Source: an uncultured Coriobacteriaceae bacterium
GTDB lineage: Bacteria; Actinomycetota; Coriobacteriia; Coriobacteriales; Eggerthellaceae
Reading direction: 5' to 3'
Length of the DNA: 34,484 nt
Assembly: GCA_900550055.1 (NCBI GenBank)
Contig: URQU01000019.1
Coordinates: forward strand, 1 to 34,484
The stretch's first letter is position 1. Each line of letters starts with the position of its first letter. Below, piece after piece: positions 16,819 to 24,418 of this stretch. The position numbers and the translations under genes were made by a program. The notes under the pieces are model-generated. The model did no database searches. It was not told the DNA's origin and was given only the letters and a program-made list of their open reading frames with translations.

Positions 16819-16879
16819 CATCGTTCTAGGTTGCGGGCTCCTTGCCGATGGCCGAAGGATCGCTTCGGGCAGCGCCAAA

Positions 16880-17310
16880 GAGCCTGTTTCGTAACACCTA
16901 TCGTTCTACGGCGCTAAATCATACTACTTTGCTTTGGGTTTGGATTTTCCGCAGTCGAACTTGGGCGATAAGACACAAACCCGCCACACAGCAGGGCCGA
17001 TGGAGAAGAAGCCGCAACGTGAACGAATCGCGTTTCGCCGTCCGGGCCCCAACTCGCGCGCCTCACCCGCCGCACCCCTCGCCAGCCGCCGGCAGCCGTC
17101 GAAGCTCGCTTCGCCCGCACCCGCAACACACCCTTCGCCATCCGCCTCCGCTCCGCCCGCACCCGCGCGCCCCTCAGCACCCTCGCAAGGCCGTCGCGCA
17201 GCGCCTGCCGCCTCGCGCCCTCTCTTCCGCAAGCCCTTCCGCTCCGTCGCGCCAGCGCTCTGCGGCCGCGAACCCCCGCGACGCCCGTTTTTTTTCGCAT
17301 TCCAAAATCC
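16880..17310. other. C-rich low-complexity region, no gene assigned
   Basis: Between the MFS leader and the permease promoter, the plus strand (about 17040-17290) is very rich in C and poor in G, with a 13-bp direct repeat CGCCCGCACCCGC at 17112-17124 and 17154-17166 and an eight-T run at 17288-17295. Several frames are open on both strands, but they give Pro/Ala/Ser- or Arg-rich translations without any domain or good ribosome site. I see no supportable gene here. Confidence 0.6.
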
Positions 17311-17313
17311 CTA

Positions 17314-17341
17314 TTGCTTTACTACGGTAGAGTGCTAAAGT
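17314..17341 (+). promoter_or_regulatory. putative promoter of the APC permease gene
   Basis: TTGCTT (17314-17319), a 16-bp spacer and TAAAGT (17336-17341) form a plausible sigma-70-type promoter just after the C-rich region and upstream of the leader hairpin at 17364. It is a moderate match. Confidence 0.4.
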
Positions 17342-17363
17342 GATTTCATCGTATCCGCATGGT

Positions 17364-17401
17364 GCTGTCGCATGCCCGATAGGCATCGGGCATGCGACAG
17401 C
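17364..17401 (+). promoter_or_regulatory. perfect 17-bp hairpin in permease 5' leader
   Basis: GCTGTCGCATGCCCGAT (17364-17380) and its exact reverse complement (17385-17401) enclose a four-base loop AGGC. The hairpin sits about 22 bp after the predicted promoter and about 35 bp before the permease ribosome site. No T-run follows. It could be an attenuator, an RNA stability element or a repressor palindrome. Confidence 0.75.
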
Positions 17402-17444
17402 GCGCCGGCCCGCCAACACGGTCGGCACGCTGAAAGGAACGCCC

Positions 17445-18953
17445 ATGGGCAACCAACCGAACGAAGGCGGCGCACAGAAGGAGCCTGCCGTCGGCCTCAA
17501 GCGCACGCTCGGCCTGCGCGAGGCCATCACCATCACCGCCGGCACCGTCATCGGCGTCGGCCTGTTCACCACCGGCGGCAACGTCGTCGGCGAGATGGGC
17601 GCGTTCGTGGTGCTCGCCACGGCGCTTGCGGCGCTTATCAGCATCTACCCGGCGCTCATGTACGGCGAGATGGGCGCGGCGCTGCCCTTCGCCGGCGGCA
17701 CGTACCAGTACGCGTCGCTGGGCCTGGGCCGCCCCGCTGGCTTTCTTGCCGGATGGAACTTCATCATGTCGCTCATCGCCGTCACCGGCGGCGAGGCGCT
17801 TGCGTTCAGCTACTACTTCAAGACCATCTTCCTGGCGTTCGGCGTAGAACTGCCCGTTGACGACGTGGTCATCGCCATCATCGCCCTGGTCGCGTTCATC
17901 ATCGCCAACGTGCGCGGCGTGGAGCTGACGGGCAAGCTGCAGAACGGCTTCATGTTCTTCTTCTGGGGCGTGGCCGCCATCTGGTTCCTCACCATGATCC
18001 CCAACGTGCAGCTGCCGAACTTCGTGACCGCGCCCGACTTCATGGGCGACCTGGGCACCGGCGGGTTCATCGCCGCAGTGGCCATGATCTGGTGGTGCTT
18101 CGCCGGCTTCGAGACGTGCTGCGCCATGGGCGAGGAGATCCGCCACCCGCAGATCAACATTCCCCGCGCCATGATGCTATCGCCGTTCATCATCTTCGTG
18201 GTGAACGCCCTGTTCCAGTGGTTCCTCGTGGGCATCGTGCCCGCCGACGGGCTGGCCGCCGTGGCCGAGTCGTCCGCACCCTACGCCGAGGCCATGATGA
18301 GCGCCGGCATCCTGGGCCTGCCGCTTGCGCTGCTGGCGCTGGGCGTGGCGTTCGGCGGCGACTTCTCCACCCTGAACGCGTCCATCGCGGTGCCGCCGCG
18401 CTACCTGTTCACCATGGCCCGCGACGGCAGCCTGCCCGCCGTGTTCGCCAAACTGCACCCGAAGTACCGCACGCCCTACGTGGCCGTCATCACGCTCGGC
18501 GTGCTCACAGTGGCGCTGGTGGCCACGTCGACGCTGGACTACATCGCGTCGCTTTCCCTGTTCGCCGACCTGTTCTACTACGTCATCGGCATGGTGGCGT
18601 GCCTGGGCCTGCGTCGCAAGCTGCCCGACCTGAAGCGCCCGTTCAAGGTGCGCGGCATGGTGCCCGGCGCGGTGATCAGCATCGTTATCTACCTGGTCAT
18701 GATGACGCAGCTTGACACGGACGCCCTGGTCACCGGCGTGATCTACTGCGTGGTCGGCCTGGTCATCTATGGGGCGTGCGCGAAGGTGTACGGCACGCGA
18801 GCCATCGACGTGAACGCCGTGCAGGACACCAGCGAGCCCACCCCCGCCGAGCGCGCCAAGATGGACCGCGAGTTCCACATCTGGATCGCCGCAGCCGCCA
18901 TCGGCTGCGCGGTGGTAGCCCTGCTCTACCTGCTGCCCAACCTGCTGGGATAA
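17445..18953 (+). CDS. APC-family amino-acid permease
   Basis: A 502-aa amino acid-polyamine-organocation transporter with about 12 helices and probably two more at the C-terminus. The TM1 motif ITAGTVIGVGLFTTGG contains the unwound Gly-x-Gly substrate loop. GEMGAALPFAGGTYQYASLG (TM2-3), WWCFAGFETCCAMGEEIRHP (TM6 with the loop after it) and FTMARDGSLPAVFAKLHPKYRTPY (loop 8-9) are all classic for the superfamily. The chosen ATG (MGNQPNEGG) has AAAGGAAC upstream; the longer frame to 17340 would run through the leader hairpin. It is monocistronic, with a terminator hairpin after it. The substrate, probably an amino acid or amine, is not defined. Confidence 0.9.
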   Translation: MGNQPNEGGAQKEPAVGLKRTLGLREAITITAGTVIGVGLFTTGGNVVGEMGAFVVLATALAALISIYPALMYGEMGAALPFAGGTYQYASLGLGRPAGFLAGWNFIMSLIAVTGGEALAFSYYFKTIFLAFGVELPVDDVVIAIIALVAFIIANVRGVELTGKLQNGFMFFFWGVAAIWFLTMIPNVQLPNFVTAPDFMGDLGTGGFIAAVAMIWWCFAGFETCCAMGEEIRHPQINIPRAMMLSPFIIFVVNALFQWFLVGIVPADGLAAVAESSAPYAEAMMSAGILGLPLALLALGVAFGGDFSTLNASIAVPPRYLFTMARDGSLPAVFAKLHPKYRTPYVAVITLGVLTVALVATSTLDYIASLSLFADLFYYVIGMVACLGLRRKLPDLKRPFKVRGMVPGAVISIVIYLVMMTQLDTDALVTGVIYCVVGLVIYGACAKVYGTRAIDVNAVQDTSEPTPAERAKMDREFHIWIAAAAIGCAVVALLYLLPNLLG

Positions 18954-18964
18954 GGCAGCGAAGA

Positions 18965-19049
18965 CGAGCGAGAGGCTTGAGCGCAAAAGTACGGGACGGC
19001 GCTTGGCGGCGGCACCCTTAACACCGCCAAGCGCTTCACCCCTCGCTCG
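18965..19049 (+). terminator. two-tier hairpin after APC permease gene
   Basis: An inner stem GCGCTTGGCGG (18999-19009) with CCGCCAAGCGC (19024-19034), 11 bp, is enclosed by an outer stem CGAGCGAG (18965-18972) with CTCGCTCG (19042-19049). It starts 12 bp after the permease stop codon and fits a strong terminator-like structure, though without a T-run. The rest of the 18954-19360 interval is the left copy of the 220-bp repeat and about 50 bp of unassigned sequence. Confidence 0.6.
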
Positions 19050-19090
19050 CAATATAGCTATCACTTGCCAACGGCTTTACCAGCGCTAAT

Positions 19091-19310
19091 GCACGAATTG
19101 GGAAATAGCATCAGCTGAATTCTGCACTTTTCAGTAAATAGGAATCGCCTAAAACAGCATTTTTTTGAAAAAAGGGATCATCGTAAACTGCATTTTCCTG
19201 CGAATAGAGCAAAAACGCCGAGCAGCCATCGCGGCGCCTTCGCAAAACGCCCCGAAACCGACAACGGCCCGTTGGCCTGCCCCACGCAGGCCAACGGGCC
19301 GTTCTGCGAC
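19091..19310. repeat. 220-bp direct repeat, left copy
   Basis: This matches 20764-20983 in the same orientation over 220 bp with about nine substitutions and no gaps. It contains four of the iteron-like elements (19090-19108, 19122-19141, 19155-19174, 19188-19207) and the long hairpin at 19263-19303. It lies just after the 3' end of the ATPase gene. Confidence 0.95.
19263..19303. terminator. 18-bp perfect hairpin (left repeat copy)
   Basis: AACGGCCCGTTGGCCTGC (19263-19280) and its reverse complement (19286-19303) enclose the loop CCCAC. On the minus strand it follows the ATPase gene and is a probable transcription end structure, or a REP-like element, since a copy exists at 20936-20976. Confidence 0.7.
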
Positions 19311-19360
19311 ATCACGACTATCGCCGGCACACCATTTCCCCAACTTGTTCGACTGCCTCT

Positions 19361-20716
19361 CTACGGCAATGCCGGAGCAAACGAGAAGTCTCCCACGCTT
19401 TCCTCCGTCAACTCATCCAGGCAAAACGTCATGTACAGCGGAGCGTACGTGACCCGCCCTTCCTGTGAAAGGTTGTTACGGGACAACACCACCGCTTCGG
19501 GAATCTTATAATCCCGAATGTCCAGAAGGTGATTCAGCGCCGCATGCGCCCGGACCTTCTTACCTGATTTCACCTCAATGGGAACGGTCTTCCCACTTCT
19601 CCCCTCTATAAGAAAGTCCACTTCACCAGCCTGTTCGGACCGGTAATACCATAAAGGAATGCCCAAAGCCGTCAGCTCCTGCGCAACCACGTTCTCGTAC
19701 ACGCCGCCAAGGTTAGGGTCTTTCATGTCAAGATAAATCGACCGCGCCGTGCTTTGCGGATAGCGCGATACGAGCATGCCCGTATCCGATTCGTATAATT
19801 TGAACTTCGATGCCTGCTCCGTGCGCTTCAACGGGCATCGCGCTTCGGTGGTTTGCAGCACCTGCAAACCGACCCCGGCGTTCACCAGCCACAGAAAATC
19901 GTGATGGAACGATTCCATACGTGCCGCATCGCGTAGCGACGACAGCTTGAACCGATGCGCTGCCCCTTCAAGCTGCACGGGGATCTGGTCGAAAATCGCA
20001 CGGACCTCGAAAGCGCGATTACCCGCATATTTGCCGATGTCTTGCGCGTATTGCCGCACAAGCAACGTCTGCATCGCACGCGTTTCCGCAAGCGAATAGC
20101 CCGAATCCACGTACTTCTGCACTACCTCGGGCATGCCGCCTGCCACGATATATGCGCGATAATTTCGCATCATGATGTCGTGAAGATATCCTTCCACCAG
20201 CTTTCGCTCGCGCAAGCACTGCCTGACTTGATCCAGAAATCGCTGCTCAACGCCCACGGCCCAGCAAAACTCCTCGAAGTCCATAGGACGCATGACCAGC
20301 TGCTCGATGTAACCCACCGGAAACGACGAGATCCCTTTGAACTCGGTACCCAGCATGGAGCCTGAAAATACGAATGAATAGCGCCCATCTTCCGTAAGCG
20401 CCTTCATGAGCGTGACGATTTCCGGATATTCCTGAATCTCGTCGATAAAAATCAGCGTTTTGCCCTCGACAAGCGGACGATCGGACAGCAAAGCGACGCG
20501 ATTGATGAAATCCATTGCGTTTTCAGCACCAATCAGCGCTCCCCTTGCGGTTTTGTCGAGCAGAAGATTCACCTCGAAGTAGCACGCGTATTCCGCTTTT
20601 CCGAATTCACGGATTGCATAACTTTTCCCAATTTGGCGTGCACCAGTGACAAGCAAGGCCTTTTTCGAGTGATTTTTCCAGTTGACCAGCTGTTTTGTAA
20701 CTTTTCGTCGCAACAC
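19361..20716 (-). CDS. AAA+ ATPase with DUF4143 C-terminal domain
   Basis: A 451-aa protein with an N-terminal AAA ATPase domain (Walker A TGARQIGKS at about residues 23-31, Walker B TLIFIDEIQE, sensor-type FVFSGSMLG). Its C-terminal DUF4143 region carries a PD-(D/E)XK-like core: E in GGVYENVVAQEL, then GEVDFLIE, then PIEVKSGKK. The start is taken as GTG at 20714-20716 because GGAGG lies six bases upstream; an ATG six codons earlier overlaps that site. The family is widespread but its function is unsettled; roles in DNA handling or as accessory defence-like ATPases have been suggested. It stands alone, flanked by 220-bp direct repeats and preceded by a regular iteron-like array, so this protein may bind its own upstream DNA (inference). 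Confidence 0.88.
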   Translation of the reverse strand: MLRRKVTKQLVNWKNHSKKALLVTGARQIGKSYAIREFGKAEYACYFEVNLLLDKTARGALIGAENAMDFINRVALLSDRPLVEGKTLIFIDEIQEYPEIVTLMKALTEDGRYSFVFSGSMLGTEFKGISSFPVGYIEQLVMRPMDFEEFCWAVGVEQRFLDQVRQCLRERKLVEGYLHDIMMRNYRAYIVAGGMPEVVQKYVDSGYSLAETRAMQTLLVRQYAQDIGKYAGNRAFEVRAIFDQIPVQLEGAAHRFKLSSLRDAARMESFHHDFLWLVNAGVGLQVLQTTEARCPLKRTEQASKFKLYESDTGMLVSRYPQSTARSIYLDMKDPNLGGVYENVVAQELTALGIPLWYYRSEQAGEVDFLIEGRSGKTVPIEVKSGKKVRAHAALNHLLDIRDYKIPEAVVLSRNNLSQEGRVTYAPLYMTFCLDELTEESVGDFSFAPALP

Positions 20717-20729
20717 GGACAACCTCCAC

Positions 20730-20880
20730 CGCATGAATTGGAAAATAGCATGCATCGATTATCGCACGAATCGGGAAATAGCATCAGCCTAATTCTGCAC
20801 TTTTCCGCAAATAGGAATCGCCTAAAACAGCATTTTTTTGAAAATAGGAATCATCGTAAACTGCATTTTCCTGCGAATAG
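20730..20880 (-). repeat. iteron-like array, five 19-20 bp repeats at 32-33 bp spacing
   Basis: Related elements lie at 20730-20748, 20763-20781, 20795-20814, 20828-20847 and 20861-20880. On the minus strand each reads as a form of CTATT(T)-x-C-x-x-(A-rich)-TGC-(A/T)-G, for example CTATTTGCGGAAAAGTGCAG. Starts are 33, 32, 33 and 33 bp apart, close to three helical turns, so all elements face the same side of the DNA. The first is 14 bp from the GTG start of the ATPase gene. Spacers of about 13 bp are not conserved. Four elements recur in the left repeat copy. Confidence 0.8.
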
Positions 20881-20983
20881 AGCGAAAACGCCGAGCAGCC
20901 ATCGCGGCGCCTTCGCAAAACGCCCCGAAACCGACAACGGCCCGTTGGCCTGCCCCACGCAGGTCAACGGGCCGTTCTGCGAC
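20764..20983. repeat. 220-bp direct repeat, right copy
   Basis: Partner of 19091-19310, same orientation, about 96% identical and gap-free. It covers the last four iteron-like elements and a hairpin at 20936-20976 that has a single base change in one arm. It occupies most of the interval between the ATPase and asparaginase genes. Confidence 0.95.
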
Positions 20984-21017
20984 GCCGCGCCTATCGCCAC
21001 AGCGCCGAAACCCCAAT

Positions 21018-21053
21018 CGCGAAAAGAGGCACGTTCTCCCGTCTCTTTTCGCG
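21018..21053 (-). terminator. 11-bp hairpin downstream of asparaginase gene
   Basis: CGCGAAAAGAG (21018-21028) pairs with CTCTTTTCGCG (21043-21053). On the minus strand it lies 127 bp after the asparaginase stop codon, between that gene and the right 220-bp repeat, and may end its transcript together with the hairpin at 21079-21120. Confidence 0.45.
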
Positions 21054-21078
21054 TATGCGTATGCGCCTTCCTTGCGAT

Positions 21079-21120
21079 CTCGTCCTTAAAAATGTGATGT
21101 ATTGCACTTTTAAGGACGAG
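21079..21120. promoter_or_regulatory. 13-bp perfect inverted repeat
   Basis: CTCGTCCTTAAAA (21079-21091) and TTTTAAGGACGAG (21108-21120) are perfect inverted arms around a 16-base loop that includes TTGCAC. It is 60 bp from the asparaginase stop. It can act as a terminator hairpin on either strand, or be an operator left from a lost gene. The AT-rich part resembles the TGCA/AAAA core of the iteron elements, but only weakly. Confidence 0.55.
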
Positions 21121-21179
21121 TATTTGTAATTAATGACATTTTTCAAGCTGAGATGAGATTCGAGGCTATCCCCTCGCCC

Positions 21180-22214
21180 TTAGCAGCTGGCGAACAGTTC
21201 CGCCAGTTTCTCGCGATCAACGATGCCGTCGGGGTCGGCCGCTTGCGCAAGCGCCCACATGGTCTTCGCCAGCAGTGCCTCCGTAGTGGCGGCGGCGCCC
21301 ATGAACACGCCCGGGCGGTCGCAGAACGCGCGACCCACCTCGTACACGCTCAGGTCGGCGCCCTCGTACGGGCACTGCGTGGTCATGACCAGCGTTTTCC
21401 CGGCATCCACCCACGCGAGCAGCGTTTCGGTGATGCCATCGTACTCCGGGATGCCGCCCAGCCCGAAAGCCTCCACCACCAGCGCGTCGCACGCAGGGCG
21501 CAGCGCGTCGACGACCAGCGCGTCCATGCCCGGCGTAAGCTTGAGCACCGCCACCCGCGGGTTGAGCGCATCGTAGAAGCGCGCGCTCGAAGGCGCACCG
21601 CCAGCCTCCTCCGCGGCGCAGGCCCTTGCCGCCCCGCACATCTGCCCGCAAGCCCCATCAGCCCATTCAACCCGTCCGTCGCGCACGCGCCCCAAGTCGA
21701 GGGCGTTCAAGCTGTCGAACGCCTCGAAGCTGCGCGTGCGCACCTTGCGCGCCGCCGTCCCCGAGATCACCTTGCCCCCGAACGCCACCATCACGCCCGC
21801 GGCGGCATCGTCGCAGGCCACGAGCACGGCATCGAGCAGATTGCGCTTGCCGTCGGTTCCGGGGTCGCCCATGGGCAGCTGCGAGCCGGTCAGAACGATG
21901 GGCTTCGACCTGCCCTGCACCAGGTACGACAGCCCCGCCGCCGTGTACGCCAGGGTATCGGTGCCGTGAAGGACCACGAACCCGTCGAAGTCATCGTAGC
22001 GCCGACGCACCTCGCCCGCGATGGTCAGCCATCCCTCCGGGCGCATGTTCGTGCTGTCCACGTTCATGACCTGCGACACCTCGATATGGCGCATCTGCGC
22101 GACCTCGGGAACGAACGCAACCAGCTGCTCGCCCGTCAAAGCCGGCGCAAGCCCGCTGCCCTCTTCAGCCGACGCGATGGTCCCGCCCGTCGCAATCACC
22201 AAAACCCGTTTCAT
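21180..22214 (-). CDS. L-asparaginase, type I-like
   Basis: A 344-aa L-asparaginase hydrolysing asparagine to aspartate and ammonia. The first active-site threonine lies in VIATGGTIAS (Thr at about residue 12); the second catalytic block is LHGTDTLAYTAAGLSYL, followed by LTGSQLPMGDPGTDGKRNL. Length and the lack of a signal peptide point to a cytoplasmic type I enzyme. The ATG before KRVLVIATGG is preceded by AAAGG; the frame continues to 22427 but the added residues look non-coding. The gene is flanked by non-coding repeats and appears to be monocistronic. It might feed aspartate/fumarate-based anaerobic metabolism, an inference from general physiology. Confidence 0.92.
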   Translation of the reverse strand: MKRVLVIATGGTIASAEEGSGLAPALTGEQLVAFVPEVAQMRHIEVSQVMNVDSTNMRPEGWLTIAGEVRRRYDDFDGFVVLHGTDTLAYTAAGLSYLVQGRSKPIVLTGSQLPMGDPGTDGKRNLLDAVLVACDDAAAGVMVAFGGKVISGTAARKVRTRSFEAFDSLNALDLGRVRDGRVEWADGACGQMCGAARACAAEEAGGAPSSARFYDALNPRVAVLKLTPGMDALVVDALRPACDALVVEAFGLGGIPEYDGITETLLAWVDAGKTLVMTTQCPYEGADLSVYEVGRAFCDRPGVFMGAAATTEALLAKTMWALAQAADPDGIVDREKLAELFASC

Positions 22215-22761
22215 ATGCGCGCCTTTCCCCCAAATGATCCGCAACTCCGTTAAGCAAATACCGATTCCGCTACTGTACCCCGAGATACGAGCAACCAGCC
22301 CCTCGAACCCGCAAATCCCTGAAATGGCTGGTAAAGGCACCTGCAACGAAACCAAACTCGCAACCAACCGCGCATCCGAGCCCGCGGCCGACCATGCGTC
22401 CGAGCCCGCAACCAAGCCTGTAACCAACCATACCCCGAAAATGCCTCAACCGAGGCCCATTGAAGCACGATGGGGGCCAATCGAGGGCCCAATCTGCCTT
22501 CCGCGCCATCCATCCCGCCAAACCATCGATACGTCTGCGTTTACTCGGGACATACCTGAGTAGCCACGCAAGACCAATTCGCATTTCCCCAGGTCAAAGG
22601 CTCGCACAAAATACCTATACTGCGGCCTACCCCAACCAAACGCAGACGTATCGCTTCTTCCAGTCGCGTAGCCTGCCGCAACCGCTTGAGTGGTATGCAG
22701 CTGCTCGGTGATGGTGGGAAGGCCGGGCATATACAGGTCGCTTGCGAATTGCGGGGGGCCA
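22215..22761. other. intergenic region, no gene assigned
   Basis: No reading frame here gives a recognisable domain. The stretch 22370-22420 contains imperfect repeats around CCGAGCCCGC (two copies 24 bp apart). A 16-bp perfect inverted repeat (22527-22542 and 22638-22653) encloses 95 bp. The asparaginase promoter should lie near 22215-22280, but I cannot pick a convincing -35/-10 pair. Confidence 0.6.
22527..22653. repeat. 16-bp perfect inverted repeat around 95 bp
   Basis: CGATACGTCTGCGTTT (22527-22542) is the exact reverse complement of 22638-22653. The enclosed 95 bp contain a smaller imperfect palindrome at 22544-22560 (CTCGGGACATACCTGAG). It could be a structured RNA or the ends of a very small element. 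Confidence 0.7.
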
Positions 22762-23099
22762 TGAATCTACCCCGATTCCATTGTCACCCTTTACGCCGCC
22801 TTTGGGCGGCCATCTTCCGCAGGCCAATCGGCCTTCTCGAACTCTGACGGGCTGAGGTAGCCCAGCGCCGAGTGGATCATCGCCCTGCTGTAGACGACCT
22901 CGATGTACCCGAACAGGTCCAGAGCGGCCTCCTCGAGGGGCGCCGGAAGATGCGGCGGGCGTTCGATCCGCTGCAGCCATCATGCCGAAACGAAAAACGG
23001 CTTTCCAACGGTTTTTTGGGGAGGGTGCAGATTCAGTCTCTCTTCGGACACCCCTCCTAAAGTTGTTCGAAAACGGAAGATTGGGGGGGGGTAGATTCA
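22762..23099 (-). mobile_element. internally deleted IS3-family element with matching ends
   Basis: TGAATCTACCCC at 22762-22773 and its exact inverse GGGGTAGATTCA at 23088-23099 have the TG...CA ends of IS3-family elements. Between them, on the minus strand, is the 3' end of an OrfB transposase (stop at 22791-22793). The element is only about 338 bp, so most of the transposase is lost, but both ends remain and could still be recognised in trans by a related transposase. Confidence 0.7.
22791..22945 (-). pseudogene. IS3-family transposase C-terminal fragment
   Basis: The minus-strand translation reads EEAALDLFGYIEVVYSRAMI then HSALGYLSPSEFEKADW, the typical end of IS3-family OrfB, followed by a short tail and stop. 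Upstream of about 22945 the similarity is lost. It differs in subtype from the IS150-like remnant at 7131-7368. Confidence 0.85.
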
Positions 23100-23122
23100 G
23101 CCTCGCTTCGGGCTGAATCTAC
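23091..23122 (-). terminator. 12-bp hairpin after hydF
   Basis: GTAGATTCAGCC (23091-23102) pairs perfectly with GGCTGAATCTAC (23111-23122) across an 8-base loop. It lies 35 bp after the hydF stop and is followed on the minus strand by a nine-C run rather than Ts. It overlaps the right end of the IS remnant. It may serve as the 3' end of the hydrogenase operon. Confidence 0.5.
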
Positions 23123-23156
23123 TTGGAGGGCTGAACCGGCTTGGAAGCCCGCGCCC

Positions 23157-24407
23157 CTAGGAGTACTTGCCGCGCAGCGGATCGAGGCTGCGCTCGAGGA
23201 TGCCGTTCATGTGCGCTATGGCGATCCCGTAGTTCACGATGGGTACGCCGTACGCCCGCGCCTTGTCCAGGCGGTATCCCATCTCCCTGCCGTTGAGCAT
23301 GCATCCCCCGCAGTGGACGACCAGGTCGTATCCTTCGAGCGAATCGGGGAACTCCTTGCCGGAGACGAATTCGAACCGCGGCTCCGCCCCGCAGAAGGCC
23401 TTTATCCAGGCGGGCATCTTGACCGTTCCGATGTCCTCGCATTGACGGTGATGGGTGCACCCCTCGCATACGAGCACGCGGCTTTCCCCGATGAGGCTCC
23501 CAAGGGCATTCGCCCCCTCGATCAGCAGCGATAGCTGCCCTTTGCGACGCGCCATCAGGATGGAGAAGGACGTCAGCGGCACCTCCGGGGGCACGATGGC
23601 CGCAACCTGGGAGAAGACCTGGGAGTCCGTCACGACGAGCTTCGGCGGCCTCGCAAGCGACCCAAGAAACCCGGCGAGCTCCTCGGGCTGGCACGCCAGC
23701 GCCGCCGCGTGAGCGTCAAGGAGGTCGCGCAGGACCATCTGCTGGGGAAGGATGATGCGCCCCTTCGGCGCCGACGAGTCGATGGGGATCACGAGCACCA
23801 CGACACCCCCGGGGTTCACCAAGTCGGCGATGACCCGCCTTGCAGGCTTCGCATGGCCGGCCGCGACGGCAACCGACTCCCTAAGCTCTCGGACGTTCAT
23901 GCCCGTCGCGGCGCTCACGGCGATCTTTCGCACGACGACCCCCTCGGGAAGCTCGAGCGCCGTCTCCTCGAAGGCCACGCCCCCTTCCCCGCACGCGTCC
24001 CGCCCCGCCGCAAGGAGGTCGACCTTGTTGAAGGCGACCACGCAGGGCATGGCCTTCTCGGCGAACGCCGACAGCAGCTCGCGGTCCTGGTCGGACACGC
24101 CCCGGGTGGCGTCTACCACCAGCACGGCCACGTCGCAGCGACGCAGCTCGTCGCGGGCCCTGCCCGCTCGCTTGCACCCGAGGTCGCCCTCGTCGTCGAT
24201 ACCGGGGGTGTCGACGACCGTGACCGGGCCGACGGGAAGGAGCTCCATGCCCTTGACCACCGCGTCGGTGGTCGTACCCGCGACAGGGCTTGTCACCGAG
24301 AGGCTCTGGCCCGTGAAGGCGTTGACCAGGCTCGATTTGCCGGCGTTGCGCACGCCGAAGAAGCCTATCCTCAGGCGCTCGGCGCCGGGAGTGTCGTTGA
24401 GGCTCAT
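23157..24407 (-). CDS. hydF: [FeFe]-hydrogenase maturation GTPase HydF
   Basis: A 416-aa HydF, the GTPase scaffold on which the diiron subcluster is assembled before transfer to HydA. The GTPase domain has G1 GVRNAGKSS at residues 18-26, G2 SPVAGTTTD, G3 DTPGI at 66-70 and G4 NKVD at 127-130. The C-terminal cluster-binding motif is complete: Cys317-x-His319, then about 45 residues, then His365-Cys366-x-x-Cys369 in HCGGC. An AAGGAG site overlapping the hydG stop codon sets the ATG. It is the last gene of the formate/hydrogen operon, followed by a hairpin and an IS3 remnant. Confidence 0.95.
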   Translation of the reverse strand: MSLNDTPGAERLRIGFFGVRNAGKSSLVNAFTGQSLSVTSPVAGTTTDAVVKGMELLPVGPVTVVDTPGIDDEGDLGCKRAGRARDELRRCDVAVLVVDATRGVSDQDRELLSAFAEKAMPCVVAFNKVDLLAAGRDACGEGGVAFEETALELPEGVVVRKIAVSAATGMNVRELRESVAVAAGHAKPARRVIADLVNPGGVVVLVIPIDSSAPKGRIILPQQMVLRDLLDAHAAALACQPEELAGFLGSLARPPKLVVTDSQVFSQVAAIVPPEVPLTSFSILMARRKGQLSLLIEGANALGSLIGESRVLVCEGCTHHRQCEDIGTVKMPAWIKAFCGAEPRFEFVSGKEFPDSLEGYDLVVHCGGCMLNGREMGYRLDKARAYGVPIVNYGIAIAHMNGILERSLDPLRGKYS

Positions 24408-24418
24408 GCGCCCGCTCC

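Noticed and set aside
16914..17338. Arg-rich or Pro/Ala-rich small proteins in the C-rich region
   Set aside because: Composition follows the base skew in every frame, ribosome sites are lacking, and no domain is visible.
20730..20880. CRISPR array at the ATPase gene
   Set aside because: Repeats are imperfect, spacers are only about 13 bp, and four of the five elements with their spacers are duplicated as part of the 220-bp repeat.
22215..22730. Small genes on either strand upstream of the asparaginase gene
   Set aside because: Translations are low in complexity, no frame has both a ribosome site and a plausible fold, and the frames overlap the IR at 22527-22653.
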